Shown here in pieces: positions 24,562 through 33,360 of a stretch of DNA of 64,000 nucleotides; the first letter of the stretch is position 1; every line of letters begins with the position of its first letter. The DNA comes from Bog-756 sp963845485 (GTDB lineage Bacteria > Actinomycetota > Acidimicrobiia > Acidimicrobiales > RAAP-2): NCBI GenBank assembly GCA_963845485.1, contig CAWJSI010000012.1:269477-333476 (forward strand). The letters are read 5' to 3'. Both the position numbers and the translations under genes were made by a program. The notes below the pieces were generated by a model that saw nothing but the letters and a program-made list of their open reading frames with translations, made no database searches and was not told the origin of the DNA.

Positions 24562-25239
24562 ATGTCACACCGTCCCTTTACGGTGAGCGGGGTGGACCGT
24601 CTGCTCGAGCTCCGTCCCGGTTTTGCCGTGATCGACGTGGAGACCACCGGGTTCGTTCCCGACGAGGAACGCATCGTCGAGGTCGGGGTGGTGGTGCTCG
24701 ATCACGCCGGCCACGAGATCGGCTCGTTCTCCACCCTGATCGACCCGGGACGGGACCCCGGCCCCACCCACATCCACGGGATCACCGCGTCCATGGTGGC
24801 CGGGGCCCCCACCTTTGCCCGGATCCGACCGTATCTCTGTGGGCTGCTGTCCGGGCGGGTGCTCGTGGGCCACAACGTCGACCAGTTCGATCTGGCCTTC
24901 CTGCGCGCCGAGTGTCGCCGGAGCGGTGGTGTCGGTGCCGTCCCGGGGCCGCTGGCCACGGTCGACACCCTGCAGCTGGCCCAGGACCACCTGGGCATGC
25001 GGGGACGGGCCACTCTGGTCGACTGCTGTGGCCACTACGGGCTGAGCTGGGACGACCATCACAGCGCCCTGGGCGACGCCCGCGTGACGGCTGCCCTGTT
25101 CTGTGCCATGCGGGCCCGACTGGGGGACGGCGTGCTCGGCCTCGACCGGTCGCTGACCGGTTCGGTGCACGTGCGGTGGCCCGGCGGATCCGACCTCGTG
25201 CCGCCCAACCGGGTTCGGGCCGACGTGATGGTCGGTTGA
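24562..25239 (+). CDS. DnaQ-like 3'-5' exonuclease (DEDDh family)
   Basis: A 225-residue exonuclease domain like the epsilon subunit of DNA polymerase III or the exonuclease module of PolC. Exo I is FAVIDVETTGF (about 21-31, Asp and Glu metal ligands), HIHGIT (about 72) is a family mark, Exo II is VGHNVDQFDLAFLRAE (about 98) and Exo III HHSALGDARVTAALF (about 165; His and Asp). It lacks the UvrC-like endonuclease or helicase domain fused in some actinobacterial relatives. A role in DNA proofreading or repair or in RNA turnover cannot be separated by sequence. Single gene; convergent with the DMT transporter. Confidence 0.9.
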   Translation: MSHRPFTVSGVDRLLELRPGFAVIDVETTGFVPDEERIVEVGVVVLDHAGHEIGSFSTLIDPGRDPGPTHIHGITASMVAGAPTFARIRPYLCGLLSGRVLVGHNVDQFDLAFLRAECRRSGGVGAVPGPLATVDTLQLAQDHLGMRGRATLVDCCGHYGLSWDDHHSALGDARVTAALFCAMRARLGDGVLGLDRSLTGSVHVRWPGGSDLVPPNRVRADVMVG

Positions 25240-25277
25240 GGCTAGGTCGCCCCGGATTCAGCCGAGTGGGTCCGGCG

Positions 25278-26240
25278 TCAGGCGGTGGGACCGGCGCCGG
25301 CGACAGGTTCGACTGCGAGTGGGGTATCGAGGGGGCCGGGAGCCGCATCGGCCCGATGACGGGCCCCGCCCAGCATCTCGTCGAGGTCCCCGGCCTCGTT
25401 GGTCCCGGCCACCAGGGGGGACCGGGCGAGGACGACCACGCCGGCCACCAGTACGACCAGGGCAGCCACCTCGAGGGAGACCCACCCGATTCCGCCTCGG
25501 AGGGTGTCTGAGAACAGGGTAATTCCGAGCACGATGCTGACCAGTGGGTTGATGGTCACGAGCGTGGTCCGCGAGGCGGTGATGGGACCGGCGTGGAGGG
25601 CGTTCTGGAGCAGGAACACCGTTCCGAGCCCGCACACGGCCAACATGTAGGGCTGGAAGTGCGTAAGCACGTGACCCCATCCCTGGGTGGTGTAGGTCGT
25701 GATGGCCTTGGTGAGGGCGGCGGTGTACGCCGCGGTGACCGCCGTCGCCGCGCCGAAGGACGCCGCACGCCACCAGCGTGGACCCCGTAGGGCGGCCACG
25801 ATGAAGCCGGCGATGACCGACAGCAAGATGACCGAGGCGACCAGCCACTGATGGTTGGTGGGGATGGCGTCACCGCCCCGGGGGTCAGCGGCCAGGAAGA
25901 AGGCCCCGAGCCCGGCCACGATCACCAGGGAGCCCGCCCACTCCTTCCAGCCCAACCGGTAGCGGAACCACGCACCGAGTATCAGGAGCAAGAAGAGGAG
26001 CTCGGTGGTGAGCACCGGCTGGACGACACTCAACTCCCCGAAGCGCAGGGCGGTGGCCTGGAGCCCGAATACCACCAGCATGAGGGCGAACCCGATGAGC
26101 CAGATGCCCCGCTTGATGGCGTGCCTCATGAGGGAGAGCCGCATGGTGTCGGACTCGGGAGCGGTTTCCACGCCGATGCGCTGGAGGACCGAGGTCAGGG
26201 CGTTGACGAAGGCCGCGCTGGCTGCCAGTAGGTAGGCCAT
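25278..26240 (-). CDS. DMT-family (EamA-like) transporter
   Basis: A protein of about 320 residues with roughly ten membrane helices in two EamA-like halves: AYLLAASAAFVNALTSVLQR at the N-terminus, GELSVVQPVLTTELLFLLLIL and WAGSLVIVAGLGAFFLAADP in the first half, and ITASRTTLVTINPLVSIVLGI and VSLEVAALVVLVAGVVVLA in the second. The C-tail is hydrophilic. The drug/metabolite transporter superfamily exports small metabolites; the cargo is unknown. ATG 26240 was taken; a GTG two codons earlier (26246) is an alternative. Convergent with the exonuclease gene. Confidence 0.85.
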   Translation of the reverse strand: MAYLLAASAAFVNALTSVLQRIGVETAPESDTMRLSLMRHAIKRGIWLIGFALMLVVFGLQATALRFGELSVVQPVLTTELLFLLLILGAWFRYRLGWKEWAGSLVIVAGLGAFFLAADPRGGDAIPTNHQWLVASVILLSVIAGFIVAALRGPRWWRAASFGAATAVTAAYTAALTKAITTYTTQGWGHVLTHFQPYMLAVCGLGTVFLLQNALHAGPITASRTTLVTINPLVSIVLGITLFSDTLRGGIGWVSLEVAALVVLVAGVVVLARSPLVAGTNEAGDLDEMLGGARHRADAAPGPLDTPLAVEPVAGAGPTA

Positions 26241-26318
26241 GCCCACGTTGTAGCCCAGAATCGGCCGATCAGACAGGCCCGACGGAGGCGTTCATGCCTT
26301 CGGGCACGACGGCGAGCG

Positions 26319-26696
26319 TCAGGTCTGCCCGTCCCGCCACGCCGCCCAGGCCCGGTACCCGCCGGTCAGGTCGCCAGCCTCCTGGTAACCGAGGTCGGCG
26401 AGGGACTCGGCGGCCAGCGAGGAGGCGTAGCCCTCCGAGCACACCACCACCACCGGGCGGTCGGTGTCGGTCACCTCGGCCAATCGGTGGGATCCACCCG
26501 GGTCGAGCCGCCACTCCAGCACGTTTCGCTCGATGACCAGCGCCCCGGGTAACGGGCCCTCCTCGGCCCGCTGGGCGGCCGGGCGGATGTCGACGACCAG
26601 GCCCCCTGCGGCCACGGTCGCGGCCAGGTCCTGGGGCTCGACCCGTCGGATGCGTCGCCGCGCCCGGTTGACCAGGTCGTCGGCTGACGGGCTCAC
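26319..26696 (-). CDS. Rhodanese-like domain protein
   Basis: A 125-residue single-domain rhodanese that transfers sulfane sulfur through a persulfide. The active-site loop reads VVVVCSEGYASSLAA (Cys near residue 86), with conserved VDIRP at about 35 and the closing GGYRAWAAW. Its start overlaps the stop of the cysteine dioxygenase gene by four bases (26693-26696), so it is coupled to it. Cysteine dioxygenase makes cysteine sulfinate; a sulfur transferase beside it fits handling of sulfur from cysteine breakdown, as in other CDO-rhodanese pairs. Confidence 0.9.
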   Translation of the reverse strand: MSPSADDLVNRARRRIRRVEPQDLAATVAAGGLVVDIRPAAQRAEEGPLPGALVIERNVLEWRLDPGGSHRLAEVTDTDRPVVVVCSEGYASSLAAESLADLGYQEAGDLTGGYRAWAAWRDGQT

Positions 26697-27304
26697 GAGG
26701 GGTCGTGATCGCTGGTGGCGTCGAAGGGTCCGAGGGGCGGGACCGACTCGGTGCGAAGGCAGTCCACGCGACCCTCGGCGCTCAGGTCGTAGTAGCTCAT
26801 GGTGGTGAGCCGGGGACCGTAGACGTGCACGCTGAGCGCGTGTTGGGCGTTGTCGTTCACGAGGTCATGAATGTAGTGGGGGCCGAAGCACCGATGCTCG
26901 CCGGTCGACACCCGGTGCGTACCGATCGTTGCCCGCCCGTCCCGGGAGGCCCGCACGGTGGTTTCGACCAGGCCTCCGGAAGCCACCACCACCGCGCCGC
27001 TGGAGTTGCCGTGGTCGTGCAGCTCGATGGCCCCTCCAGGAGGCCAGGCGATGGCCCAGGCCTCGAAGAGATCGGTGACCGCCAGCAGGATCCAGGAGCG
27101 CTCGGTGACCTGCTGCAGCTCGGGGATGGCCGGCGCAGCGTGGGCGAAGCGCTCGGCAATGGGCAAGAGCTCGATGCGGCGACGGTGGGGGAGATCGACG
27201 GCCTTCTCGGGGGAGAGGCCCCCCAGCCCGGGTACCAGCCCTCCGGGCCGGTCGAGGGGCGGGAAGGTCGGGAGTGCCGCCGGCTCGGAGTAGGCGATGG
27301 CCAT
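26693..27304 (-). CDS. Cysteine dioxygenase family protein
   Basis: A 203-residue cupin that oxidises a thiol such as cysteine to its sulfinate with non-heme iron. The iron ligands are in ELHDHGNSSGAVVV (two His, about 100) and the third His in HYIHDLVND (about 145); TERSWILLAVTDLFEAW is a family segment before the cupin. The protein shows no Cys at the position of the mammalian Cys-Tyr crosslink (Gly in SSGAV), as is usual for bacterial enzymes. ATG 27304 (MAIAYSEP) was preferred over GTG 27322. First gene of a two-gene operon with the rhodanese. A palindrome lies 23-43 bases upstream of the start. Confidence 0.88.
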   Translation of the reverse strand: MAIAYSEPAALPTFPPLDRPGGLVPGLGGLSPEKAVDLPHRRRIELLPIAERFAHAAPAIPELQQVTERSWILLAVTDLFEAWAIAWPPGGAIELHDHGNSSGAVVVASGGLVETTVRASRDGRATIGTHRVSTGEHRCFGPHYIHDLVNDNAQHALSVHVYGPRLTTMSYYDLSAEGRVDCLRTESVPPLGPFDATSDHDPS

Positions 27305-27326
27305 GCAGGCCACTGTAAACACTTAA

Positions 27327-27347
27327 AGTCGACTAATCAAGTCGGAT
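27327..27347. promoter_or_regulatory. Candidate operator upstream of the cysteine dioxygenase-rhodanese operon
   Basis: Just before the dioxygenase start lies the 8-bp perfect palindrome AGTCGACT (27327-27334) and, five bases later, a related half AGTCGGAT (27340-27347), in an AT-richer stretch than its surroundings. Such AGTCGACT-like sites are plausible targets for an Rrf2- or GntR-type sulfur regulator, but the factor is unknown and the role is inferred from position and symmetry only. Confidence 0.3.
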
Positions 27348-27377
27348 TTCTATGGATCGGTCCCCGGGCCGGTCGGT

Positions 27378-27992
27378 TCAGCAGGCTGAGGCTCCGTTGT
27401 CGAAGGCGGCAGCAATCGATCCGGCATCGGTCTCGGGATCAGGGACCTCATCGTCACCGGCGTCGGGCATGTGCAGGCCCAGGGCGTAGCCCTCGAGGAA
27501 GAGGTCGGCCTCCCGGCGCTTCGGGTAGCGGTTCTCCAGCTGGCGGAAGTGGGCGTTGTGGTGGTGTTCGACGAGGTGGGCGAGCTCGTGGACGATCACC
27601 GCGTCGAGGACCCAATCCGGGGCCACTCTCAGCCGCTCGGAGATGCGGATCTCGCGGGTTTGGATGGTGCACGAGCCCCACCGCTTGTTCTGATTGGTGG
27701 CCCAGCGGATGGACGACGGCTCGATGCCGTCGAGGTAGCGCTGTCCGAGGGTCCGGGCCCGCTCGGCCAGTTCGTCATCGGAGCTGTGCAGGAGGGGTCG
27801 GTGGCGCATCATGCGTCGGGACAGCGCGTCGACCATCTCGTCGCGTTGGCTACCCCGCAGGTGGGTGGGCACCACCACGACGATGCGGTCTCCCTCCCAG
27901 TGGGCCCCGGCGGTCTTCTTGCGCCGCTTGCTCACCCGGACCTCGACGTCGGGGTGGAACAGGCTGGGTGGCTGGGTGGCGTAGTTGGTCAT
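27378..27992 (-). CDS. YgjP/SprT-like zinc metalloprotease (M48-type)
   Basis: A 204-residue protein of the YgjP-like metallopeptidase family. The zinc motif HELAHLVEHHHNAHF (about 148) supplies two His and the catalytic Glu; RWGSCTIQTREIRISERLRVAP before it is the family mark. The N-terminal part has a basic VSKRRKKTAGAHWEGDRIVV strand typical of YgjP proteins. Substrate and role are unclear in bacteria. No signal peptide, so cytoplasmic. An in-frame longer start at 28040 is possible, but ATG 27992 matches the usual N-terminus. It stands between the CDO operon and aqpZ on the same strand. Confidence 0.87.
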   Translation of the reverse strand: MTNYATQPPSLFHPDVEVRVSKRRKKTAGAHWEGDRIVVVVPTHLRGSQRDEMVDALSRRMMRHRPLLHSSDDELAERARTLGQRYLDGIEPSSIRWATNQNKRWGSCTIQTREIRISERLRVAPDWVLDAVIVHELAHLVEHHHNAHFRQLENRYPKRREADLFLEGYALGLHMPDAGDDEVPDPETDAGSIAAAFDNGASAC

Positions 27993-28099
27993 GGGATCAA
28001 ACGGTAGGGAGGGGGTGTGACGAACCCTGTGCCCGACCACCCCACTGTCTAGTCGCCGATCCGGCTCGAGTCAGGCGCCTGGGCCGAAGGGGCGAGGGA

Positions 28100-28879
28100 C
28101 TATTCCGGTTGCGGGCGACGGCCATAGGGGGCCGGGGCCCCGGCCTCGGAGACCTCCTCGGGCTCCTCGTCCGACGCCGGCCGGAGGGCCCGCCAGGCTG
28201 CTCCGCCGAGGATTCCCCCAACGATGGGGAAGACGATGAACACCCAGAGCTGGCTGAGGGCCCAGCTCCCCTGGAAGACGGCGGTGGAGAGGCTCCTCGC
28301 CGGGTTCACCGAGGTGTTGTCGATGGGAATCGAAATCAGGTGGATCACGGTCAGGGTCAGCCCGACGGTGATCCCGGTGAGGCCGACGGGCATGGACAGT
28401 CGGCTGGTGGAGGCGATGATGAAGACGAAGACGGCGGTGAAGAAGACCTCGGCCAACATGACGGCACCGAGCTTGAATCCGCCGGGCGAATGGATCCCGT
28501 ACCCGTTGGAGGCGAAGCCCGACGTCTTGGCGCTGAACGCCACCGCCGACGACTTGGCGATGATGAAGATGACGAGGGCCCCGATCAGTCCCCCGACGAT
28601 CTGGCCGACGATGTAGAAGGGGAGCTCACGGGTCTTGGTCTTGCCGATGACCCATAGGCCCAGGGTGACCGCAGGGTTGATGTGACAGCCCGAGATGGAG
28701 CCGATGGCGTAGGCGGCCACGAGGAGGCTGAGCCCGAAGGCGAGGGCGACGCCCAGGACGCCGACCGAGCCCTTGGGAAAGAAGTTCCCGGTGGCGAGGA
28801 CGGCCGTCCCCGGCCCGCCCACGATGAGGATCATCGTGCCGATGGCCTCAGCGATACCGATTCTTATCCGCTCGTCCAT
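28100..28879 (-). CDS. aqpZ: Aquaporin (AqpZ-type MIP channel)
   Basis: A 259-residue six-helix membrane channel. The two pore motifs are GCHINPAVTLG (about 64) and NTSVNPARSLSTAVF (about 190); the first helix starts EAIGTMILIVGGPGTAVL. The second motif NPARS and the overall length fit the water-selective AqpZ branch rather than the larger glycerol facilitators, though the selectivity-filter residues were not modelled. The C-tail is acidic and Pro-rich (about 230-259). Monocistronic; divergent from nothing close, with about 140 bases before the protease gene. Confidence 0.92.
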   Translation of the reverse strand: MDERIRIGIAEAIGTMILIVGGPGTAVLATGNFFPKGSVGVLGVALAFGLSLLVAAYAIGSISGCHINPAVTLGLWVIGKTKTRELPFYIVGQIVGGLIGALVIFIIAKSSAVAFSAKTSGFASNGYGIHSPGGFKLGAVMLAEVFFTAVFVFIIASTSRLSMPVGLTGITVGLTLTVIHLISIPIDNTSVNPARSLSTAVFQGSWALSQLWVFIVFPIVGGILGGAAWRALRPASDEEPEEVSEAGAPAPYGRRPQPE

Positions 28880-29016
28880 GGTCGGTCCTTTCGATCGGCG
28901 GTGGCAAACAGATCCATGCCGTCAACTCCCGCGCCACGGGCACTCAGCCGCGGGCAGGCAAATCCTAGGCAGACCGGTCGGCGCGTTCGGGGATGTTGGC
29001 CGGGGTTTCCCGACCG

Positions 29017-29895
29017 TCAGAGCCCGGTGGTGCAGCCGTCACTCTCAGGTGGGGGGAGGACAGGGGTTCTGTCACCTCGAACGGCACCCTCGTAGGTACG
29101 GGTGGTGGCCGAACCGAACGGCGCGCTGTAGGAAATCCACGGCATGCAGCCCCCTTGGTGCAGGCCGCCAATGACCCCCACCACGTCCCAGCCCTGGGTG
29201 GTGCGTACGAGCCATGGCGAACCACTCGTACCGTCCACGTACGGGTTGCAGTCGAAGGCGGGGTAGATGCCGTCGTAGCTGACCGGCGCCGTGCAGGTGA
29301 TGGGGGAGTCGTCGTGTCCGACGCGATAAGCCGGCACCGTCACCGAGCGATGGGCGTCCGGAGCCGGAGCCGGAGCCAACCGATTGCCGCCGGTCACCGA
29401 CTGGATCTCCCGGGACACGCCACCGACCCGGCGAGGGGAGACGGCGAGGAAGGCGACGTCGAGCTCGGGAGCGCGGTGGGCGGTCCACGCGGGATCGACG
29501 TAGGCCCCGACCACGGTCCAGAGTCCGTAAGGCTCGGTCCCGTCGTGATAGCCCGGCGCGAATGTATAGCCCTTCGCCGATCCGGTGACGCAGTGGGTAG
29601 CGGTGATCAGGAGGTTTCCGGCAGGACTGTCGACCACGCTGGCCGTGCAGGTGTGGTCGGCACTGCCGGGAGGGAAAAGCGGCCCCACGGTTCGGTTGCC
29701 TGCGAACGAGTGGGCAGTGGGAGTGCCGGCAGGCACGGTTCCCGCACCGGCCGCGTCTCCAGCCGAGATTGCCGTCCCGGCCAGAGTGACCACGGCCACC
29801 GCGACAGCCACCGCGACCGACGCGATCACCGTCCGCCTGAGCGCCGTGGTCACCCCTGCTGAAACCAGGCTGGTCGACGACCTGCGAACGCCCAT
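29017..29895 (-). CDS. Secreted trypsin-like serine protease
   Basis: A 292-residue exported protease. An N-terminal basic stretch and a hydrophobic segment (about 22-45) serve as signal peptide or anchor. The triad is visible: His in LLITATHCVTG (about 100), Asp in PELDVAFLAVS (about 147) and Ser in DGTSGSPWLV (about 227). Cysteines flank the His and Ser loops (TCTAS, HCV, ITC, DCN, GGCMPW), fitting disulfides outside the cell. The domain resembles the V8/chymotrypsin-like proteases of actinobacteria. No chaperone or propeptide gene is adjacent. Confidence 0.88.
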   Translation of the reverse strand: MGVRRSSTSLVSAGVTTALRRTVIASVAVAVAVAVVTLAGTAISAGDAAGAGTVPAGTPTAHSFAGNRTVGPLFPPGSADHTCTASVVDSPAGNLLITATHCVTGSAKGYTFAPGYHDGTEPYGLWTVVGAYVDPAWTAHRAPELDVAFLAVSPRRVGGVSREIQSVTGGNRLAPAPAPDAHRSVTVPAYRVGHDDSPITCTAPVSYDGIYPAFDCNPYVDGTSGSPWLVRTTQGWDVVGVIGGLHQGGCMPWISYSAPFGSATTRTYEGAVRGDRTPVLPPPESDGCTTGL

Positions 29896-29992
29896 TCGGG
29901 AACGCTACCCAGCGGTACCGACCAATCCCGGTCGGTACCCCTCGGGACGGGGCCGAATGGGAGCTCGTCAGGGCCCACGGTACGATGGGACG

Positions 29993-30457
29993 GTGGGCCG
30001 CTACTTCACACCTCGGTGCATCGGGATGCACGTCACGCTGGTGATCCTGCTCCCAGTATTCGCCTGGCTCACCTGGTGGCAGCTGTCGAGGGCGCTGGGT
30101 GGCAACACGCTGAGCTGGGCCTATACCTTCGAGTGGCCACTGTTCGCAGGTTACGCCATCTATATCTGGTGGCAGCTCATCCACGACCAGACCACGGCCG
30201 TGACCCGACGGGTGCTCTCGAACTCGTCGGGGACCGGGGCCGAAGGTGACCACAGCAAGCCGGGTTGGGCCCTCTCGGGGGGCTACCGGAAGAGTGTGGC
30301 CATCGCCGCCAGTTCTGCGGTGGACGTGACCGAAAAGGTGCACGGCGAGCGGTTCGCCGAGCAGACCGCAGACGAGGCGGCGAGGTTGGCCGCCTACAAC
30401 CGGTATCTGGCTGAACTGGCCGCCGAGGACGACGCAGCCCGCGCCGCGAAGCATTGA
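29993..30457 (+). CDS. Actinobacterial membrane protein of unknown function
   Basis: A 154-residue protein with two membrane helices near the N-terminus (about 11-30, MHVTLVILLPVFAWLTWWQL, and 42-62, FEWPLFAGYAIYIWWQLI) and a charged cytoplasmic tail ending in a helical stretch of Ala and Glu (about 120-154). The N-terminal pattern RYFTPRCIGMH and its position upstream of a DUF3817 gene are typical of actinobacterial genomes, but no function is known. GTG 29993 was chosen as start; the longer open frame upstream overlaps the protease gene on the other strand. Its stop overlaps the next start. Confidence 0.8.
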   Translation: MGRYFTPRCIGMHVTLVILLPVFAWLTWWQLSRALGGNTLSWAYTFEWPLFAGYAIYIWWQLIHDQTTAVTRRVLSNSSGTGAEGDHSKPGWALSGGYRKSVAIAASSAVDVTEKVHGERFAEQTADEAARLAAYNRYLAELAAEDDAARAAKH

Positions 30458-30897
30458 GCAGCTCTCTCCCGTCGGCAGACCGAGGTGCCGGCGGCCAGGA
30501 TCGGGGAATATGGGGCGGCATGCACGGCGCCTTGATCCGTTACCGGGTAATGGCGTTCGTGGTGGGCACTGCACTGCTCATCCTGACCGTGATCGTCATC
30601 GCCCAGGTGGCGGGCGCCCACGTCAAGACGGCGGCCAACATCGTGGCTCCGATCCACGGCTACCTCTACATCGTCTACCTCGTGACCGCGGCGGACCTGG
30701 CCCGTCGGGCCCACTGGAAGCTGGGCCGGATCCTCACGGTGGTGGCCGCCGGATTCGTCCCTACCCTGGCCTTCTTCGTCGAGCACCGCGTCTACCAGCA
30801 GATGCAGGCGGAGTTCGCCGCCGAGGCTGCCGTGGCCGAGGCCCCACCTGGTGGGTCGATCAGCGCCGAGCCCGATCCGGGTGGCCACCCGCGCTGA
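30454..30897 (+). CDS. DUF3817-family membrane protein
   Basis: A membrane protein of about 147 residues (125 if it begins at ATG 30520, which matches relatives: MHGALIRYRVMAFVVGTALL). Three hydrophobic segments (about 33-53, 68-84, 93-112 of the long form), an internal HGYLYIVYLVTAADLARR mark of DUF3817, and a disordered acidic C-tail. TTG 30454 overlaps the upstream stop (TTGA) and would couple the two genes. Actinobacteria keep this pair together; function unknown. Confidence 0.85.
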   Translation: MSSSLPSADRGAGGQDRGIWGGMHGALIRYRVMAFVVGTALLILTVIVIAQVAGAHVKTAANIVAPIHGYLYIVYLVTAADLARRAHWKLGRILTVVAAGFVPTLAFFVEHRVYQQMQAEFAAEAAVAEAPPGGSISAEPDPGGHPR

Positions 30898-30941
30898 ACC
30901 GGCACGAGCGTGCCGTTCGGACGGGAAGGGACGTACTCAGA

Positions 30942-32666
30942 TCAGCGTGCGCCCCGGAGCAACGTTCCTGGTCGGGCACCGGTCTCTTTGCCGTCGGCGA
31001 AAGTGGTTACTCCCGACTTGATGGTCTCCACGTAGCCGACGGCGTCCTGGAGGATCCGGCTCCCGCCCGCGGGCAGGTCGTTCACCACGGTGGGATTCCC
31101 CATCTGGAGGTTGTCGTAGTCGATGAGGTTGAGATCGGCGACTGCTCCCACTTCGATGGTTCCCCGGTCACTGAGGCCGTAGAGGCGGGCGGTGTCGTGG
31201 CTCTGCTTCTTGACCATCCACTCAAGCGGGAGCAGCTCCCCCCGGGTCCGGTCGCGTGTCCAGTGGGTGATCATGAAGGTCGGCTGCGAGGCGTCACAGA
31301 TAACTCCGCAATGGGCACCGCCGTCGCCCAGCCCCGCCGCGGCCCGGGGATGGAGGAGCATCTCGCGTGCCGCATCGAGGTCGCCGTCGGAGTAGTTGAG
31401 AATGGGGACGTAGAGCAGCCCGCGCCCGTCTTCTTCGAGCATGGCGTCGTAGGCCACCGAGAAGGCCGACCGGCCCGACGAGGCGGCGATAGCCGCCAGC
31501 GAACGTTCGGGGCCGGGTTCGTACTCGGGGGGACTGCCCAGTGTGTAGGTGTTTCGGAAGGCATTGTCCATGCGCTCCTGGCCTGGGCCGTCTGGCTCCC
31601 ATGACTCGATGCTCCGGCGCACCTCGGACGATCGCAGGGCGTCTACCAGCTCGTCGGGTCGGAGGCCCTTGGCCTTCAGCTCCTGGTAGGCGGGGACCTG
31701 ATCGAAGAGCGAGTAGGTGGTGAAGTGTCCGCTCAACAGGCCGAATCCCCGTCCAGCCACCTGGGGCCAGAGGTCGGCGCCGTCGTCCACGGCCCGTAAC
31801 GACTCGTCCATCAGCTCCCGCCACAGTCCCGGGTCGTCGTCCACCTGGACCATGCCGAAAGTGATGGGTCGATGGATGGCGGCCGAGAGCCGGCGCATCC
31901 AGTCGATCTCCTTCTTGGGGGCGATGATGTCCTCGCCCGCCACTCCGGCGGGGGCCAGCTCGAAGATGCCGGTCCCCAGTTCGCCGAGGGCGGCCCCGAT
32001 CCCGAACAGCTCGTCTTCGGCCGCGTAGGTGCCCGGAACCGGTTCACCGTCGATGGCCAGGTGGGCGATGGTCCGCGACGTGGAGAATCCCAGCGCCCCG
32101 GCGGCGACCGCCTCTTTCACCACCTGCTTCATGGCCGCGATGTCCTCGGCTGTGGCCATCTCGTTGCGGGCTCCGCGTTCACCCATCACATAGGCGCGCA
32201 CAGCGCCATGGGCGATCTGAGTTCCCACGTCCATGGTCCACTTGCACTGGTCGAGTGTGTCGAGGTACTCGGGAAAGGTCTCCCACTCCCAGCTCATCCC
32301 TTCGGCCAGTGCCGAACCGGGAATGTCCTCCACGCCCTCCATGAGGCCGATCAACCACTCGTGACGGTCGGGTCGCGCCGGAGCGAACCCGACTCCACAG
32401 TTGCCGGTGACCACGGTGGTCACCCCATGACTGCTGCTCGGGGCCAGCACCTCGTCCCAGGTGGCCTGGCCGTCGTAGTGGGTGTGGATGTCCACCCACC
32501 CCGGCGTGACCAGCAGGCCGTCGGCGTCGACTGTCCGGCTGGCCGGTTCGTCGGCGAAGGAACCCACGCCGGTGATCCGGCCACGGTCCACGCTGATGTC
32601 GGCTACGCGGGCTGCGGCTCCGGTGCCGTCGACAACCCTTCCACCCTTGATGACGAGGTCATGCAT
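30942..32666 (-). CDS. Amidohydrolase family, N-acyl-D-amino-acid deacylase-like
   Basis: A 574-residue TIM-barrel metal-dependent hydrolase. The urease-like N-strand opens DLVIKGGRVVDGTG; the metal motif TPGWVDIHTHYDGQATWDE (about 55) gives the HxH ligands; later His residues lie in GDGGAHCGVICDAS (about 455) and ITHWTRDRTRG; the C-terminal barrel returns in GAVADLNLIDYDNL. D-aminoacylases and related D-hydantoinases share this layout. The likely reaction is hydrolysis of an N-acyl amide; actual substrate unknown. Cytoplasmic. Flanked by the DUF3817 gene (convergent) and a thioesterase upstream on the same strand, 97 bases away. Confidence 0.9.
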   Translation of the reverse strand: MHDLVIKGGRVVDGTGAAARVADISVDRGRITGVGSFADEPASRTVDADGLLVTPGWVDIHTHYDGQATWDEVLAPSSSHGVTTVVTGNCGVGFAPARPDRHEWLIGLMEGVEDIPGSALAEGMSWEWETFPEYLDTLDQCKWTMDVGTQIAHGAVRAYVMGERGARNEMATAEDIAAMKQVVKEAVAAGALGFSTSRTIAHLAIDGEPVPGTYAAEDELFGIGAALGELGTGIFELAPAGVAGEDIIAPKKEIDWMRRLSAAIHRPITFGMVQVDDDPGLWRELMDESLRAVDDGADLWPQVAGRGFGLLSGHFTTYSLFDQVPAYQELKAKGLRPDELVDALRSSEVRRSIESWEPDGPGQERMDNAFRNTYTLGSPPEYEPGPERSLAAIAASSGRSAFSVAYDAMLEEDGRGLLYVPILNYSDGDLDAAREMLLHPRAAAGLGDGGAHCGVICDASQPTFMITHWTRDRTRGELLPLEWMVKKQSHDTARLYGLSDRGTIEVGAVADLNLIDYDNLQMGNPTVVNDLPAGGSRILQDAVGYVETIKSGVTTFADGKETGARPGTLLRGAR

Positions 32667-32762
32667 ACTCGGTTCCCCCTTGGAAGACGTTCCGCGATGC
32701 TGGCACGGACTCGCGGGCTGTGCAACGACGCGGGCGTCAACCTCCGTTGCTCCCCGGTGCGG

Positions 32763-33215
32763 TCAGCGCGGAGGGATGGAGTAGGTGACCTGGGCTTTGG
32801 CCACCACTTCGTCGCTGCCGTCCGAGTAGATGGCCACGTCGGCCACAGCCAAGCGTTTCCCCAACTTGAGAAGGGTGGCGTCGGCCACCAGGTCGACCAA
32901 ATCGGGCTTGCGCAGGAAGTCGATGTGCAGGCTGGTGGTCACCGAGAGGGCCACCGGTCCGATCTGGCCGAGGATGACGGCCCAGGCCGTGCAGTCGGCC
33001 AGAGCCATGAGTGCGGGGCCCGACACTGTCCCGCCCGGACGACTGTGGGAGACACCGACCCGCTGGCGCAGGCGGGCGGTCTTGGTCGTGAGGCCCTCGA
33101 CCGAGTAGGGAAGCGCTACCCCGGGAAAGGAGCCGTCCAACATCGCCTGGAGCTCAGTGATCGTCATGGCCGGCGACGGGGCGGTGGCCGTTGGTGAGGA
33201 TGATGGATCGTTCAT
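32763..33215 (-). CDS. PaaI-type acyl-CoA thioesterase
   Basis: A 150-residue hot-dog thioesterase hydrolysing an acyl-CoA. The family helix-strand is GVSHSRPGGTVSGPALMALADCTAWAVIL (about 53-81), and SLHIDFLRKPDLVDLVADATLLKLGKRLAVADV follows. The first 15 residues are a disordered Ser/Pro/Ala stretch before MTITELQAML. ATG 33215 (MNDPSSSP) was chosen rather than the long open frame upstream; an internal ATG at about 33167 is an alternative. It could act on acyl-CoAs of the catabolic cluster, but no direct link is visible. Confidence 0.85.
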   Translation of the reverse strand: MNDPSSSPTATAPSPAMTITELQAMLDGSFPGVALPYSVEGLTTKTARLRQRVGVSHSRPGGTVSGPALMALADCTAWAVILGQIGPVALSVTTSLHIDFLRKPDLVDLVADATLLKLGKRLAVADVAIYSDGSDEVVAKAQVTYSIPPR

Positions 33216-33360
33216 GATGCGGGAAGCGTATCCACCAGGACGATCGTCCCACCCGACCCGCCGTTGTCGGGCAGACTGATGGCCACCGGGAGGGCGGGAC
33301 CCAACCGGAGCGTCGGGGCCGAAGCACCGTCGAGCATGGCGACGAGGGGGAGATGCATCG

